Part shown: piece after piece, positions 6,018 through 12,809 of the stretch
Position numbering within the stretch: the stretch's first letter is position 1
How the letters are laid out: every line of letters starts with the position of its first letter
From: Nitrosopumilales archaeon
Lineage (GTDB): Archaea > Thermoproteota > Nitrososphaeria > Nitrososphaerales > Nitrososphaeraceae
Assembly: GCA_009665115.1 (NCBI GenBank)
Contig: WJXE01000018.1
Span: 1 to 15,580 of the forward strand
Direction: 5' to 3'
DNA length: 15,580 nucleotides
Notes under the pieces: model-generated
Told to the model about the DNA's origin: nothing
Databases searched by the model: none
The model's input: only the letters and a program-made list of their open reading frames with translations
Position numbers and translations under genes: made by a program

Positions 6018-6917
6018 CTAGTTCAGGTCTATTTTGCTTTTAAGATCTCTAAACCTGTTTCTGATAGTGACCTCTGTTACTCCAGCAGCGTTTGCGATAT
6101 CCATTTGCGTTATAGTTTCTCCAGAATTCTTAGAAGACATGTAGAGGACTGTTCCGGCTAGGCCCATCGGATCTTTGCCTGCGGATATTCCCCTTTTTGT
6201 AACGCTTGTCATGATGTCCATTGCCTGGCGCTTTGTCCTCTCGCTTAACTTGGTTTTGTTTGCAACTTTGGCAATACATTTCATCGGATCAACAACTGGT
6301 ACCATTAGATCGAGTTCCAAAATTAGCAGACGGAACGTTCGCGCGAGTTCTTTTCGACGGAGGTTAGTGAGTAATGCGATGTCATTAAGCGTTCTAGCAA
6401 TTCCCATTTCGCGGCAGGCTATATAAATCGCCGCAGACAATACTGATGTAATAGTTCTACCTCGTACAAGTCCCCTTTCCTGTGCTTTTCTGTAGATGTA
6501 AGCAGTCTTTTCGATTACAGGCTCAGACAAACCCAGTTTATCTTTCACTCGTTCTAGGATACTGAAGGCCTGTCTTAGGTTCCTATCGGAAGGGCTATAG
6601 GTTTGAATACGGAGGTCCCATGTTCTTAGCCTTTCCATTGTAGATTTAACCGATGCATCCAATCCGCGGCCGCTCGCATCTCTATTCGTCTTACCAATTA
6701 TAGTAGCCAGGCCCATATCATGACGTGACAGAGATGTGGGCATCCCCGTTCGACTCCTATCCTTGCCCTCACCCAAAAGCCGCCATTCAGGACCACTCTC
6801 CACGATGTTTTCGAGTAGTACTGTGCCGCAATTGCCACATATGAGTTCGCCTGAGTCCGGGTCTGTCACGGTCTCATTATTCTTGTTACATCCTGAACAG
6901 ACGATCGAAGTTTGCAT
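6018..6917 (-). CDS. tfb: Transcription initiation factor TFB
   Basis: This is a complete archaeal TFIIB homolog of 299 residues, close to the family norm. The N-terminal zinc ribbon has C7-x2-C10 and C27-x2-C30. It is followed by the conserved SGPEWRLL segment (41-48) and the B-finger region with RSRTGMPTSLSRHDMGLATI. Two cyclin-like repeats follow (about 105-195 and 205-295), the second ending in a helix-turn-helix, TQMDIANAAGVTEVTIRNRF, that contacts the BRE next to the TATA box. TFB bridges TBP-bound promoters and RNA polymerase. Nitrososphaerota usually encode several TFB paralogs, so this may be a general or a specialised one; the sequence here cannot decide. The start ATG at 6917 gives the natural zinc-ribbon N-terminus. 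AT-rich boxes at 6931-6943 and 6948-6960 (minus strand) are candidate promoters. Confidence 0.95.
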   Translation of the reverse strand: MQTSIVCSGCNKNNETVTDPDSGELICGNCGTVLLENIVESGPEWRLLGEGKDRSRTGMPTSLSRHDMGLATIIGKTNRDASGRGLDASVKSTMERLRTWDLRIQTYSPSDRNLRQAFSILERVKDKLGLSEPVIEKTAYIYRKAQERGLVRGRTITSVLSAAIYIACREMGIARTLNDIALLTNLRRKELARTFRLLILELDLMVPVVDPMKCIAKVANKTKLSERTKRQAMDIMTSVTKRGISAGKDPMGLAGTVLYMSSKNSGETITQMDIANAAGVTEVTIRNRFRDLKSKIDLN

Positions 6918-6930
6918 ACCTTAAAGAAGT

Positions 6931-6960
6931 ACATATTATATGGCAATTCAATTATATAAA
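6931..6960 (-). promoter_or_regulatory. TATA elements before tfb
   Basis: On the minus strand two AT-only boxes occur: one like aatatttatataatt near 6948-6960, about 37 bases upstream of the ATG, and catataatatg at 6931-6943, about 20 bases upstream. The first fits a short-leader transcript, the second a leaderless one. Confidence 0.4.
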
Positions 6961-7042
6961 TATTATAAGCAACATTGTGAGATTTTTGGAGTTTCTCCGC
7001 AGAACAGGGATATATTCAAGTTTAATAATGACGTCATGGATC

Positions 7043-7050
7043 AAAAAAAA
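7043..7050 (-). terminator. T8 terminator after the phasin-like gene
   Basis: A run of eight T in the transcript (eight A on the plus strand) lies 15 bases downstream of the minus-strand stop at 7065. It should separate the phasin-like gene from tfb, which has its own promoter. Confidence 0.5.
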
Positions 7051-7064
7051 GGAGAAGATGTAGG

Positions 7065-7580
7065 TCAGTGTCTGAACATCTGTTGCTGTTGCGTAGTGAA
7101 GAAAGAGTTCCAGGCTTTCGCAGCGTTGGTATTAAACTCTGTTACAGCATCGATCGTTCGATTATAGATTTTCAGGTTCTCCCTTGTTGCATCCAGTGCA
7201 TTGATGGTTAACTGATTGTTAATACCCACGGCTCTTATTGTGTTATTGGTGATTTCATTTGACTGCTTTGCAAATTGCTCCGTGAAAGGCGTTGTGGAAG
7301 GTGCGCTGTTCCAAGTGCTAGGGTTACTGTCAGTCAGGTGTTTTTGGGCAGAAAAGGCCGTGTGGATGGCGTTCTTGATCGCTTGAATGTAGTCGAGTTG
7401 GAGATTTGATATCGACTGCGAGTACTGTGGCTGGACCCTTGCCACCTCATCTACTATTTTGATAAAATTTTCTCTAATCGTGTCGTAAAAGTCGCGTGTA
7501 TCAGTAGACCTTCCTGTATTAGTATCGTCTCTGGCTCGATCAGCAACTTTGAACGTATCATCTTTTGATTTGTCTACCAT
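7065..7580 (-). CDS. Phasin-like helical protein
   Basis: This 171-residue protein is predicted almost wholly alpha-helical, with no cysteine and no membrane segment. After a charged, flexible start (about 1-28) come long amphipathic helices at about 29-82 and 100-165, rich in Q, N, A and T, joined by a Pro/Ser/Thr-rich linker (SNPSTWNSAPSTTPF). It ends in TTQQQQMFRH. This length and layout resemble phasins, the proteins coating polyhydroxyalkanoate granules; some Nitrososphaera relatives carry PHA synthase genes. The match is by style, and no diagnostic residue exists. Other helical coat or cytoskeletal-like proteins are possible. It has its own TATA box (about 7611-7621), so it is not simply the end of the ETF operon. 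Two GGTAATAAT repeats lie directly upstream of that box. Confidence 0.6.
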   Translation of the reverse strand: MVDKSKDDTFKVADRARDDTNTGRSTDTRDFYDTIRENFIKIVDEVARVQPQYSQSISNLQLDYIQAIKNAIHTAFSAQKHLTDSNPSTWNSAPSTTPFTEQFAKQSNEITNNTIRAVGINNQLTINALDATRENLKIYNRTIDAVTEFNTNAAKAWNSFFTTQQQQMFRH

Positions 7581-7610
7581 TTCTAATCATAACATAGGGG
7601 TATACTAGGC

Positions 7611-7621
7611 CATATATATGT
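7611..7621 (-). promoter_or_regulatory. TATA box of the phasin-like gene
   Basis: A catatatatg-type box on the minus strand is centred about 35 bases upstream of the ATG at 7580, which predicts a leader of about 10 bases. Confidence 0.5.
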
Positions 7622-7622
7622 T

Positions 7623-7645
7623 GGTAATAATCGGTAATAATTACC
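7623..7645. repeat. Tandem GGTAATAAT repeat, candidate operator
   Basis: GGTAATAAT occurs at 7623-7631 and again at 7633-7641, exactly 10 bases apart (one helical turn). The second copy runs into TTACC, making the inverted repeat GGTAA-taa-TTACC (7633-7645). It lies directly upstream of the TATA box of the phasin-like gene, where archaeal activators or repressors often bind. No regulator is identified. Confidence 0.4.
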
Positions 7646-7686
7646 ATACAGATCCGTAATCTGATTCTCGCTTCCTGGCTTGATGA

Positions 7687-9558
7687 CTACCCGTACCTGA
7701 ATTCAATCCCCTTCTCACCCCGGGGATGCTTCCAGTCAGTTTCTTTGGCGCAGCTACCGCACTCGATACATCCCTCATGCTGAAGCATCACTTCCTCCTG
7801 TTCTATGCTATAGCATTTCGTGGGGCAAAGCACGACCATCTTTCTCATAAACTCGCTTTTTGGGTCCAAAATCCTAATATGAGAAAGAGTATCGTCATTG
7901 TACCTTAATTTTGCAATTCGCTGGGCTATTGTAGGGATAGTGCAGCTATAGGTCGAAGCCGTATGAGATCCTAATTTCTCGGCGAGCTCTATTGGCACCT
8001 GCACGTAGGTCTCCCGGGTTTCAACCATCGGCAAAAGACGGTCATAACCAAGTATATTTGCAAAGCCGACAGCAAGACCACGCAACATGCCACTTGACAT
8101 TAATTTGAAGATAATGCCGTATCTAGCTTTTACGATATCCACCGGTACAGCCTTAGCTGCATCCAAGAAGAGCTTCAAATAATCTTTATCGATCTCCTTC
8201 ATGTCGCGTGTATATGGGCTGTCTTCGATGGACTTGGTATAAAATTCACCCATGTATTCCTCTGCGAAATTGTTTCTATCTAGAGATCGTGAGATGCTGT
8301 TAGCCGCTCTTACCGCATCGTCGATTCCAACATTAAGCCCTTCTATCCTAGGACCGACAAAGATGCCGCGACCGGCAGCATCCCCCACAAAAAGAATATT
8401 CTTGCGATATGGTTTTTTCATTCTACATCGCTTGCCGTCCGGAACGAGCTTCGCGCTATATTCTAACTCCACATAATCATTGACGAATTTTGTATTGTAC
8501 CGACCGACTAATTCGTTACGAATACTATCAAGCCTGGCTTTGATTTCCTCTTCGGATTTGTATCTTCCGTTTTCAACAAGTCTTGCCCTTCCTAATCGAG
8601 AGTAATACTGGTCACGGAGATCGCCCCAATTCTTTAGTAGCTTACTTACAGCAAAACGAGCTCTTAATTGTTCCTGTGTGGCGAGACTCTTGTCGATATC
8701 TTCTTTAATTGCGACTTCGTCTTTGACAAATTCGCTGATAAGTGGATTCTTCAATAACCTATCCACAAGAACATACGGCTCGACAGGATTTTCCATTAGT
8801 GAGTCGTAGTGATAGACAGCTCCCAAGGAAAGCGTGTCACGGTTCGTATACAAAAATCCGCCGCCTATATGATCTAGCGTAACATCGCCTGCAAAAAGAT
8901 GGGCAGCACCTTCATTAGGTTTGATATTGAACCTTTCTTGAAGGATTTCTTCTGGTAACTTTACCACGACCTTAACTCCCTGATACAGCTCCTCGGGTGT
9001 GAATTTGGGTCTTGCCTTGGATAGTTCAGCAAGCTCCGAATTAACTCCATCTGCGGCAATTATTGCTTTTACTTCGAACGGTTCAAGTTCATCAGTTTCA
9101 ACTATTGTCTTATCTCCGTTCCAACTGACCCCGCGAACATGCACACCGCTTACGATCCCACCGCCTTGTCTTTCTGCATTTTCTCCTGCTTGCTTTGCAA
9201 ACCAGGGAATTAATTTAGTTAACAAGACAGAATATGCGAAGTTTGACTGATATTCGTGTGCCGGCGTGAGATCGATAGAGAAAACCTTGTCATTTGAAGT
9301 AGCGTGAAGAATGTATTTTGTGATGAGCCTTTCAACTGGGGCTTGCGTCACAAATTCTTGTCCGAATACGTCCTCCACATTATATACTCTGCCATTTTTC
9401 GGCGTCTTTGAATATAAAATTCCCCCAGATACATTTTTCGACCCCGGCGTTTTCCCAGCCTCAATCAAAATTGCCTGCTTGCCTAGATTTGACAATTGTT
9501 GTAGTGCACTAAAGCCTGCTGTGCCGCCTCCTACTATGGCAACGTCGAAACGTTCCAA
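7687..9558 (-). CDS. fixCX: ETF:quinone oxidoreductase-like flavoprotein, FixC-FixX fusion
   Basis: This flavoprotein accepts electrons from the ETF encoded upstream and passes them to membrane quinone. From the TTG start it has 623 residues, close to human ETF-QO. The FAD-binding GGGTAG motif is at 10-15, followed by KNVSGGILY. The second FAD motif, GDAAGRGIFVGPRIEGLNVG, lies near residue 410. The C-terminal FixX domain has C578-PTK-C582 and C597-IEC-GSC (C597, C600, C603) and ends in HPRGEKGIEFRYG; four cysteines should hold a 4Fe-4S cluster, and C582 is extra. I chose TTG at 9558 because it follows the etfA stop by two bases and has GGAGG upstream. The longer frame to ATG 9657 overlaps etfA by 97 bases and adds residues without family character. 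FixC and FixX are separate proteins in many bacteria. Confidence 0.85.
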   Translation of the reverse strand: MERFDVAIVGGGTAGFSALQQLSNLGKQAILIEAGKTPGSKNVSGGILYSKTPKNGRVYNVEDVFGQEFVTQAPVERLITKYILHATSNDKVFSIDLTPAHEYQSNFAYSVLLTKLIPWFAKQAGENAERQGGGIVSGVHVRGVSWNGDKTIVETDELEPFEVKAIIAADGVNSELAELSKARPKFTPEELYQGVKVVVKLPEEILQERFNIKPNEGAAHLFAGDVTLDHIGGGFLYTNRDTLSLGAVYHYDSLMENPVEPYVLVDRLLKNPLISEFVKDEVAIKEDIDKSLATQEQLRARFAVSKLLKNWGDLRDQYYSRLGRARLVENGRYKSEEEIKARLDSIRNELVGRYNTKFVNDYVELEYSAKLVPDGKRCRMKKPYRKNILFVGDAAGRGIFVGPRIEGLNVGIDDAVRAANSISRSLDRNNFAEEYMGEFYTKSIEDSPYTRDMKEIDKDYLKLFLDAAKAVPVDIVKARYGIIFKLMSSGMLRGLAVGFANILGYDRLLPMVETRETYVQVPIELAEKLGSHTASTYSCTIPTIAQRIAKLRYNDDTLSHIRILDPKSEFMRKMVVLCPTKCYSIEQEEVMLQHEGCIECGSCAKETDWKHPRGEKGIEFRYG

Positions 9559-9560
9559 TT

Positions 9561-10826
9561 TTATTTGTGGACCTCCATAACTTGTTTTTGCTTTTTCAAT
9601 TCTTCTATTAAGACCGGTAGTACGTCCTCCATCCTGCCTCTGATGAAAATATCGCATTCGTCTTTGATCGGGGAATTTGCATCGGCATTGATAGCGATAA
9701 CAAATCCCGATTCCTTCATCCCTGCGATGTGCTGCATTGCTCCACTAACTCCTATGGCAACATATACTGCTGGTGCTACTTTGCGACCACTAGTTCCGAT
9801 AACTCTGTCAGAGTTCATATAGAGCGAAGAGACTGGCTCGCGCACAGAATATGGCCTTTTCGAGATGGGCAATGATACTCCGATCTCGGCATTTAGTTCG
9901 TTAGCTAACTCTACTATTAATTTTATATTATCCTCCGGTGAATCCTTGATTCCGCGGCCAAAACTTATTACCGCCTTGTGGCTATCGAAATCGACGGGGC
10001 TCTTGGTGATTTGACGATTCAGAACCTTGACAGCTTTATCTGCCTGGTCCAATTCTGGACTAAAGTCGACAATAATTCCTGTCCTAGCGGGATCGCGTTG
10101 CAAGGGCGCAAAAACACCTGGTATGATACTGCATGCTTGAGGATGGTATTCCCTTTGGATAGCAGGATTTCGATTATCCAGGCACAATATGGTGGTCCAG
10201 AGAAAACCTGAGAAATCTGGCCTGTACATTTCTAAGGTTTTTTCGTATCTCGCAAGCTGACCTTTTGTCTTATGTTCGTGCTTGATTTCAAGGTCCTCAA
10301 TAACCAATTTGTTGATGTCAGATGCAAGCCCTGATTCTAGTTCAGCGAGAACTGTTGATGACAAATGCCTGCCGACGTTGTCTGCGGAGAAGAACATGTA
10401 TCTGGGTTTCTTAAATTCTTCACTATATTCCGGCGAAACCTTCGATGCACAAACCTTATCTCTAGCAACTTGACTGATAACCTTTGTATCAATCAAATTT
10501 ATAGGGTATCTTAGATTGGGATTTTCTACACATATTACGGCATCTGCGCCATAGTAAACCAATTCCTCGCACAATTTTTTGATATTAACTCCTAACACGA
10601 CTGCAACTACCTTCTCAGTCGATGAGTATCTAGCATTAAAAATATCCATGAGCCGCCTCGCTTCACCCAGCATCTCAAGCGTGACAGGAATTAGATTACT
10701 GTCATCGTGCTCTACTACAACGTAGAGGTGTCGGTAGCTTCCTTCGCTTTCATTGGCACTATTAGTGGAGTTCTCCCTCACTGGCATGATTGTTCTAGGG
10801 TCGGGTAGTGTCGTTGACGCAGCCAT
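9561..10826 (-). CDS. etfA: Electron transfer flavoprotein alpha subunit
   Basis: EtfA binds FAD and pairs with EtfB to carry electrons to the FixCX-type oxidoreductase. The C-terminal FAD domain is clear: GTSGRKVAPAVYVAIGVSG (344-362), QHIAGM (365-370) and INADANSPI (379-387) match the family's SGA-QHLAGM and IN-D-APIF signatures. The protein has 421 residues against about 320 usually. The surplus is a non-conserved N-terminus of about 30 residues, before the first strand YRHLYVVVEHDD, and an extra stretch near residues 200-240 with HEHKTKGQLARYEKTLEMYR. The middle part is therefore less typical, and the proline-glycine motifs of the usual EtfA N-domain are weak. The ATG at 10826 starts five bases after the etfB stop and two bases separate its stop from fixCX, so the three genes are one operon. 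Confidence 0.9.
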   Translation of the reverse strand: MAASTTLPDPRTIMPVRENSTNSANESEGSYRHLYVVVEHDDSNLIPVTLEMLGEARRLMDIFNARYSSTEKVVAVVLGVNIKKLCEELVYYGADAVICVENPNLRYPINLIDTKVISQVARDKVCASKVSPEYSEEFKKPRYMFFSADNVGRHLSSTVLAELESGLASDINKLVIEDLEIKHEHKTKGQLARYEKTLEMYRPDFSGFLWTTILCLDNRNPAIQREYHPQACSIIPGVFAPLQRDPARTGIIVDFSPELDQADKAVKVLNRQITKSPVDFDSHKAVISFGRGIKDSPEDNIKLIVELANELNAEIGVSLPISKRPYSVREPVSSLYMNSDRVIGTSGRKVAPAVYVAIGVSGAMQHIAGMKESGFVIAINADANSPIKDECDIFIRGRMEDVLPVLIEELKKQKQVMEVHK

Positions 10827-10831
10827 AGTCG

Positions 10832-11737
10832 CTACTGATTCACCACTCGCCCGACAATTTCGTGGATTTTTTCGGCAACCCTGCGTAGTTGCTGCTGGTC
10901 CGAGCCATCGATAACCTCAGCTCTCCTACTTGCCCTAGCTTTGGGGATCCTCTCAACTTTGTATACAATCGTTGGCGAGCCTGGCAACCCAACGAATTTC
11001 GGATCAACTTCAAGCTGCTGGGCATTAAAAATCTTCAGATAATTCTTATAATTTTGTGCTCTTTGCTCCGCTTCCTTCTGATATTTTACCGAGGCCAGAC
11101 GCAACGAGACAGTGTTAAAAACTGACCTATAAGATGGGTCTACAGTTATGAATACCGGTAAGGGAGCCTCTATTTCTTCGATTACGTCTGGGGTCCCCTG
11201 CAAGGTTATCAGTCGCTTTGCTGTCACAATACGTTTTTCGATATCGACATCGTAACAAATTACATTGCCTAGGAAAGTATAACCTAGTTTCCATGCAGTC
11301 TGTGGACCAGTCTGTCCTGTTTCGCCATCTGAAGCTCGATGTCCTGAAAATACAATATCCATTTCTCCGGTCCCTTCCATTTTCTTTATCCCGGTTTTCA
11401 AAACCTCTGCTGTTGCCAAAGTATCAGCTCCAGAAAAAATCCTATCACTATAAAGATGTAGGGAATCTGCATCAGAAATTAACTGCGCCTGTTGTAAAGC
11501 AGAATCGGCAATTGGCGGTCCCATTGTTGCTACGGAGATAACAGCACCGTACTTGACTTTGGCATAAAAAGCCGCAGCTGAAGCAATAGCACTGTGTGGT
11601 CCAAGAATGCTTTTCGTCTCTGCTCGATTTAAGGTCCCGTCCGAGTTGTAGCTGACACTGCCTTCAGAGAAATCAGGCTCAAGTTTCACTATTACTGCTA
11701 AATTTAGTGGTGAGGCCATTAACTCTGCTATCTCCAT
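10832..11737 (-). CDS. etfB: Electron transfer flavoprotein beta subunit
   Basis: This is the first gene of the ETF operon, 301 residues against about 255 typical. It has the family motifs GADTLATAEVL (103-113) and SGHRASDGETGQTGP (131-145). In ordinary mitochondrial-type ETF the second region reads DDDCNQTG. The DG-T-Q-GP form here is closer to the DGDTAQVGP form described for electron-bifurcating ETFs, where a second FAD replaces AMP. A conserved K-RASRR segment near residue 269 contacts EtfA in relatives. The start is either ATG at 11737 or M7 at 11719; a TTTAA element at about 11748-11754 fits M7 best. The extra length lies mainly in a helical insertion around 215-250. The likely role is to take electrons from a dehydrogenase or NADH and give them to EtfA. 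Confidence 0.92.
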   Translation of the reverse strand: MEIAELMASPLNLAVIVKLEPDFSEGSVSYNSDGTLNRAETKSILGPHSAIASAAAFYAKVKYGAVISVATMGPPIADSALQQAQLISDADSLHLYSDRIFSGADTLATAEVLKTGIKKMEGTGEMDIVFSGHRASDGETGQTGPQTAWKLGYTFLGNVICYDVDIEKRIVTAKRLITLQGTPDVIEEIEAPLPVFITVDPSYRSVFNTVSLRLASVKYQKEAEQRAQNYKNYLKIFNAQQLEVDPKFVGLPGSPTIVYKVERIPKARASRRAEVIDGSDQQQLRRVAEKIHEIVGRVVNQ

Positions 11738-11964
11738 ATAATGCCCTTAAATGGGTTATGGAACAAACTGATGGTGCATTGCGTGGAAATTCAATTGGCT
11801 TCTTCTTTTTGGGAATAGATATTTAGAATACACCTTCGTAATCTTTAAAATTTCTATAATAAATAAGTAAGCGTACTTGCTAGACATCGAATTAGTAACG
11901 CTCACGACCTTCTCACATGGTAGGCCCCTGTTCGTCGTTGTTGATGTTGACGCGTTTGATTCCT

Positions 11965-12687
11965 TTACTGTGACTGTGGCATGGTGAGAGTTTGCTCGAA
12001 ATATATTGATCGAAGCCTTTCATAAGTGGATCGTATGTCTGCGTAAAAGCAAGGAAGTTTTGGCTGCAACATTGTGTAAGCAAGATAGAAATCCTCTCCC
12101 TCTCGCATATACCGCTTCATTTTATCGTAGATTACCTTTTTGTTCATTTGTGCTACACCCAAAATGAACTTCATATTGTTAAGTCTGTCCGCAAGTTTGA
12201 TTGTCTTCACGTCATATTCAGAAGATATAAGAATGGCACAATATTCGCGGAACCTGTTTAGCTCGCGTTCCTCGTTGTTGGCTCCGGTGAAGTTTTCTAA
12301 GGGCCGAATCTTCAGTTGCGTGGCTATATCTTGGACTCTGTTGCCAAACCTATAGCTTAGATAGGCCTCAAAGCCGTATTCTTTAGTTTTATGCGAATCA
12401 AGAATTCTATCGTTATCTTCTAGTATATCGTGTAATATTGCAGACGCAACCTCTACGCTAGTAATAGTTCGGTTGACTGATCGATAGTGTTTTACTACAT
12501 CTATTGCAACTGGCCAAGTATGCGTTTCAAGGAATAGCGAAACGGCGTCCTCTCTTGTTACACCATGATGCACTTCTTCAGCGACCTCAATTGCACCTTC
12601 TATAAAACCATCGATACGTAATTTGGCTTCTTTTTCTAAAAACGACAAGAACTCTTGCCTGTTGATTGCGTAATCAGGCTTTCTCAT
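11965..12687 (-). CDS. SpoT/MESH1-type HD-domain hydrolase
   Basis: This 240-residue stand-alone HD protein resembles the hydrolase half of RelA/SpoT. The key residues are in place: H56 (HTWPVA), the HDxxED box H86-D87-E90-D91, and D167-R168 with N171 in IKLADRLNNM. A segment rich in E, R and N (NNEERELNRFREY, 137-149) precedes it as in SpoT. There is no synthetase domain or TGS/ACT tail. In bacteria and animals this fold removes the 3' pyrophosphate of ppGpp, or acts on NADPH (MESH1). Archaea mostly lack ppGpp synthetases, so the true substrate here may be another nucleotide; I infer phosphohydrolase activity only. The ATG at 12687 has a GGTGG about 12 bases upstream and a catatagg element about 40 bases upstream. 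It diverges from uvrB, sharing a region of about 120 bases. Confidence 0.85.
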   Translation of the reverse strand: MRKPDYAINRQEFLSFLEKEAKLRIDGFIEGAIEVAEEVHHGVTREDAVSLFLETHTWPVAIDVVKHYRSVNRTITSVEVASAILHDILEDNDRILDSHKTKEYGFEAYLSYRFGNRVQDIATQLKIRPLENFTGANNEERELNRFREYCAILISSEYDVKTIKLADRLNNMKFILGVAQMNKKVIYDKMKRYMREGEDFYLAYTMLQPKLPCFYADIRSTYERLRSIYFEQTLTMPQSQ

Positions 12688-12809
12688 GATAACTATTATC
12701 CACCATGTAGAAGAAAAGTTTTCCTATATGCTTGTGATTTGCATGTTTCCAGCCCCGCTGAGGTTCCCGTTTTTGATGCTATAACAATATATGATCGTTT
12801 CGTTGATTG
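12688..12809. promoter_or_regulatory. Divergent promoter region between the HD gene and uvrB
   Basis: Toward the left, a catatag element (about 12725-12732, minus strand) serves the HD gene. Toward the right, the tataacaatatatg stretch (about 12780-12793) is centred roughly 23 bases before the uvrB ATG, fitting a leaderless transcript. No LexA-like palindrome was noticed, which is expected because archaea lack that regulator. Confidence 0.4.

Noticed and set aside
7029..7036. TGACGTCA palindrome
   Set aside because: An 8-base palindrome is expected by chance, and it lies downstream of both adjoining promoters rather than at one.
9559..9657. Longer fixCX start at ATG 9657
   Set aside because: It would overlap etfA by 97 bases, and the added 33 residues have no family character. 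A TTG with an upstream GGAGG lies right after the etfA stop.
11738..11964. Gap between etfB and the HD gene examined for a small gene or RNA
   Set aside because: Only very short frames and AT-rich sequence were found, with no tRNA-like or conserved element. It probably holds the etfB promoter and the HD gene's 3' end.
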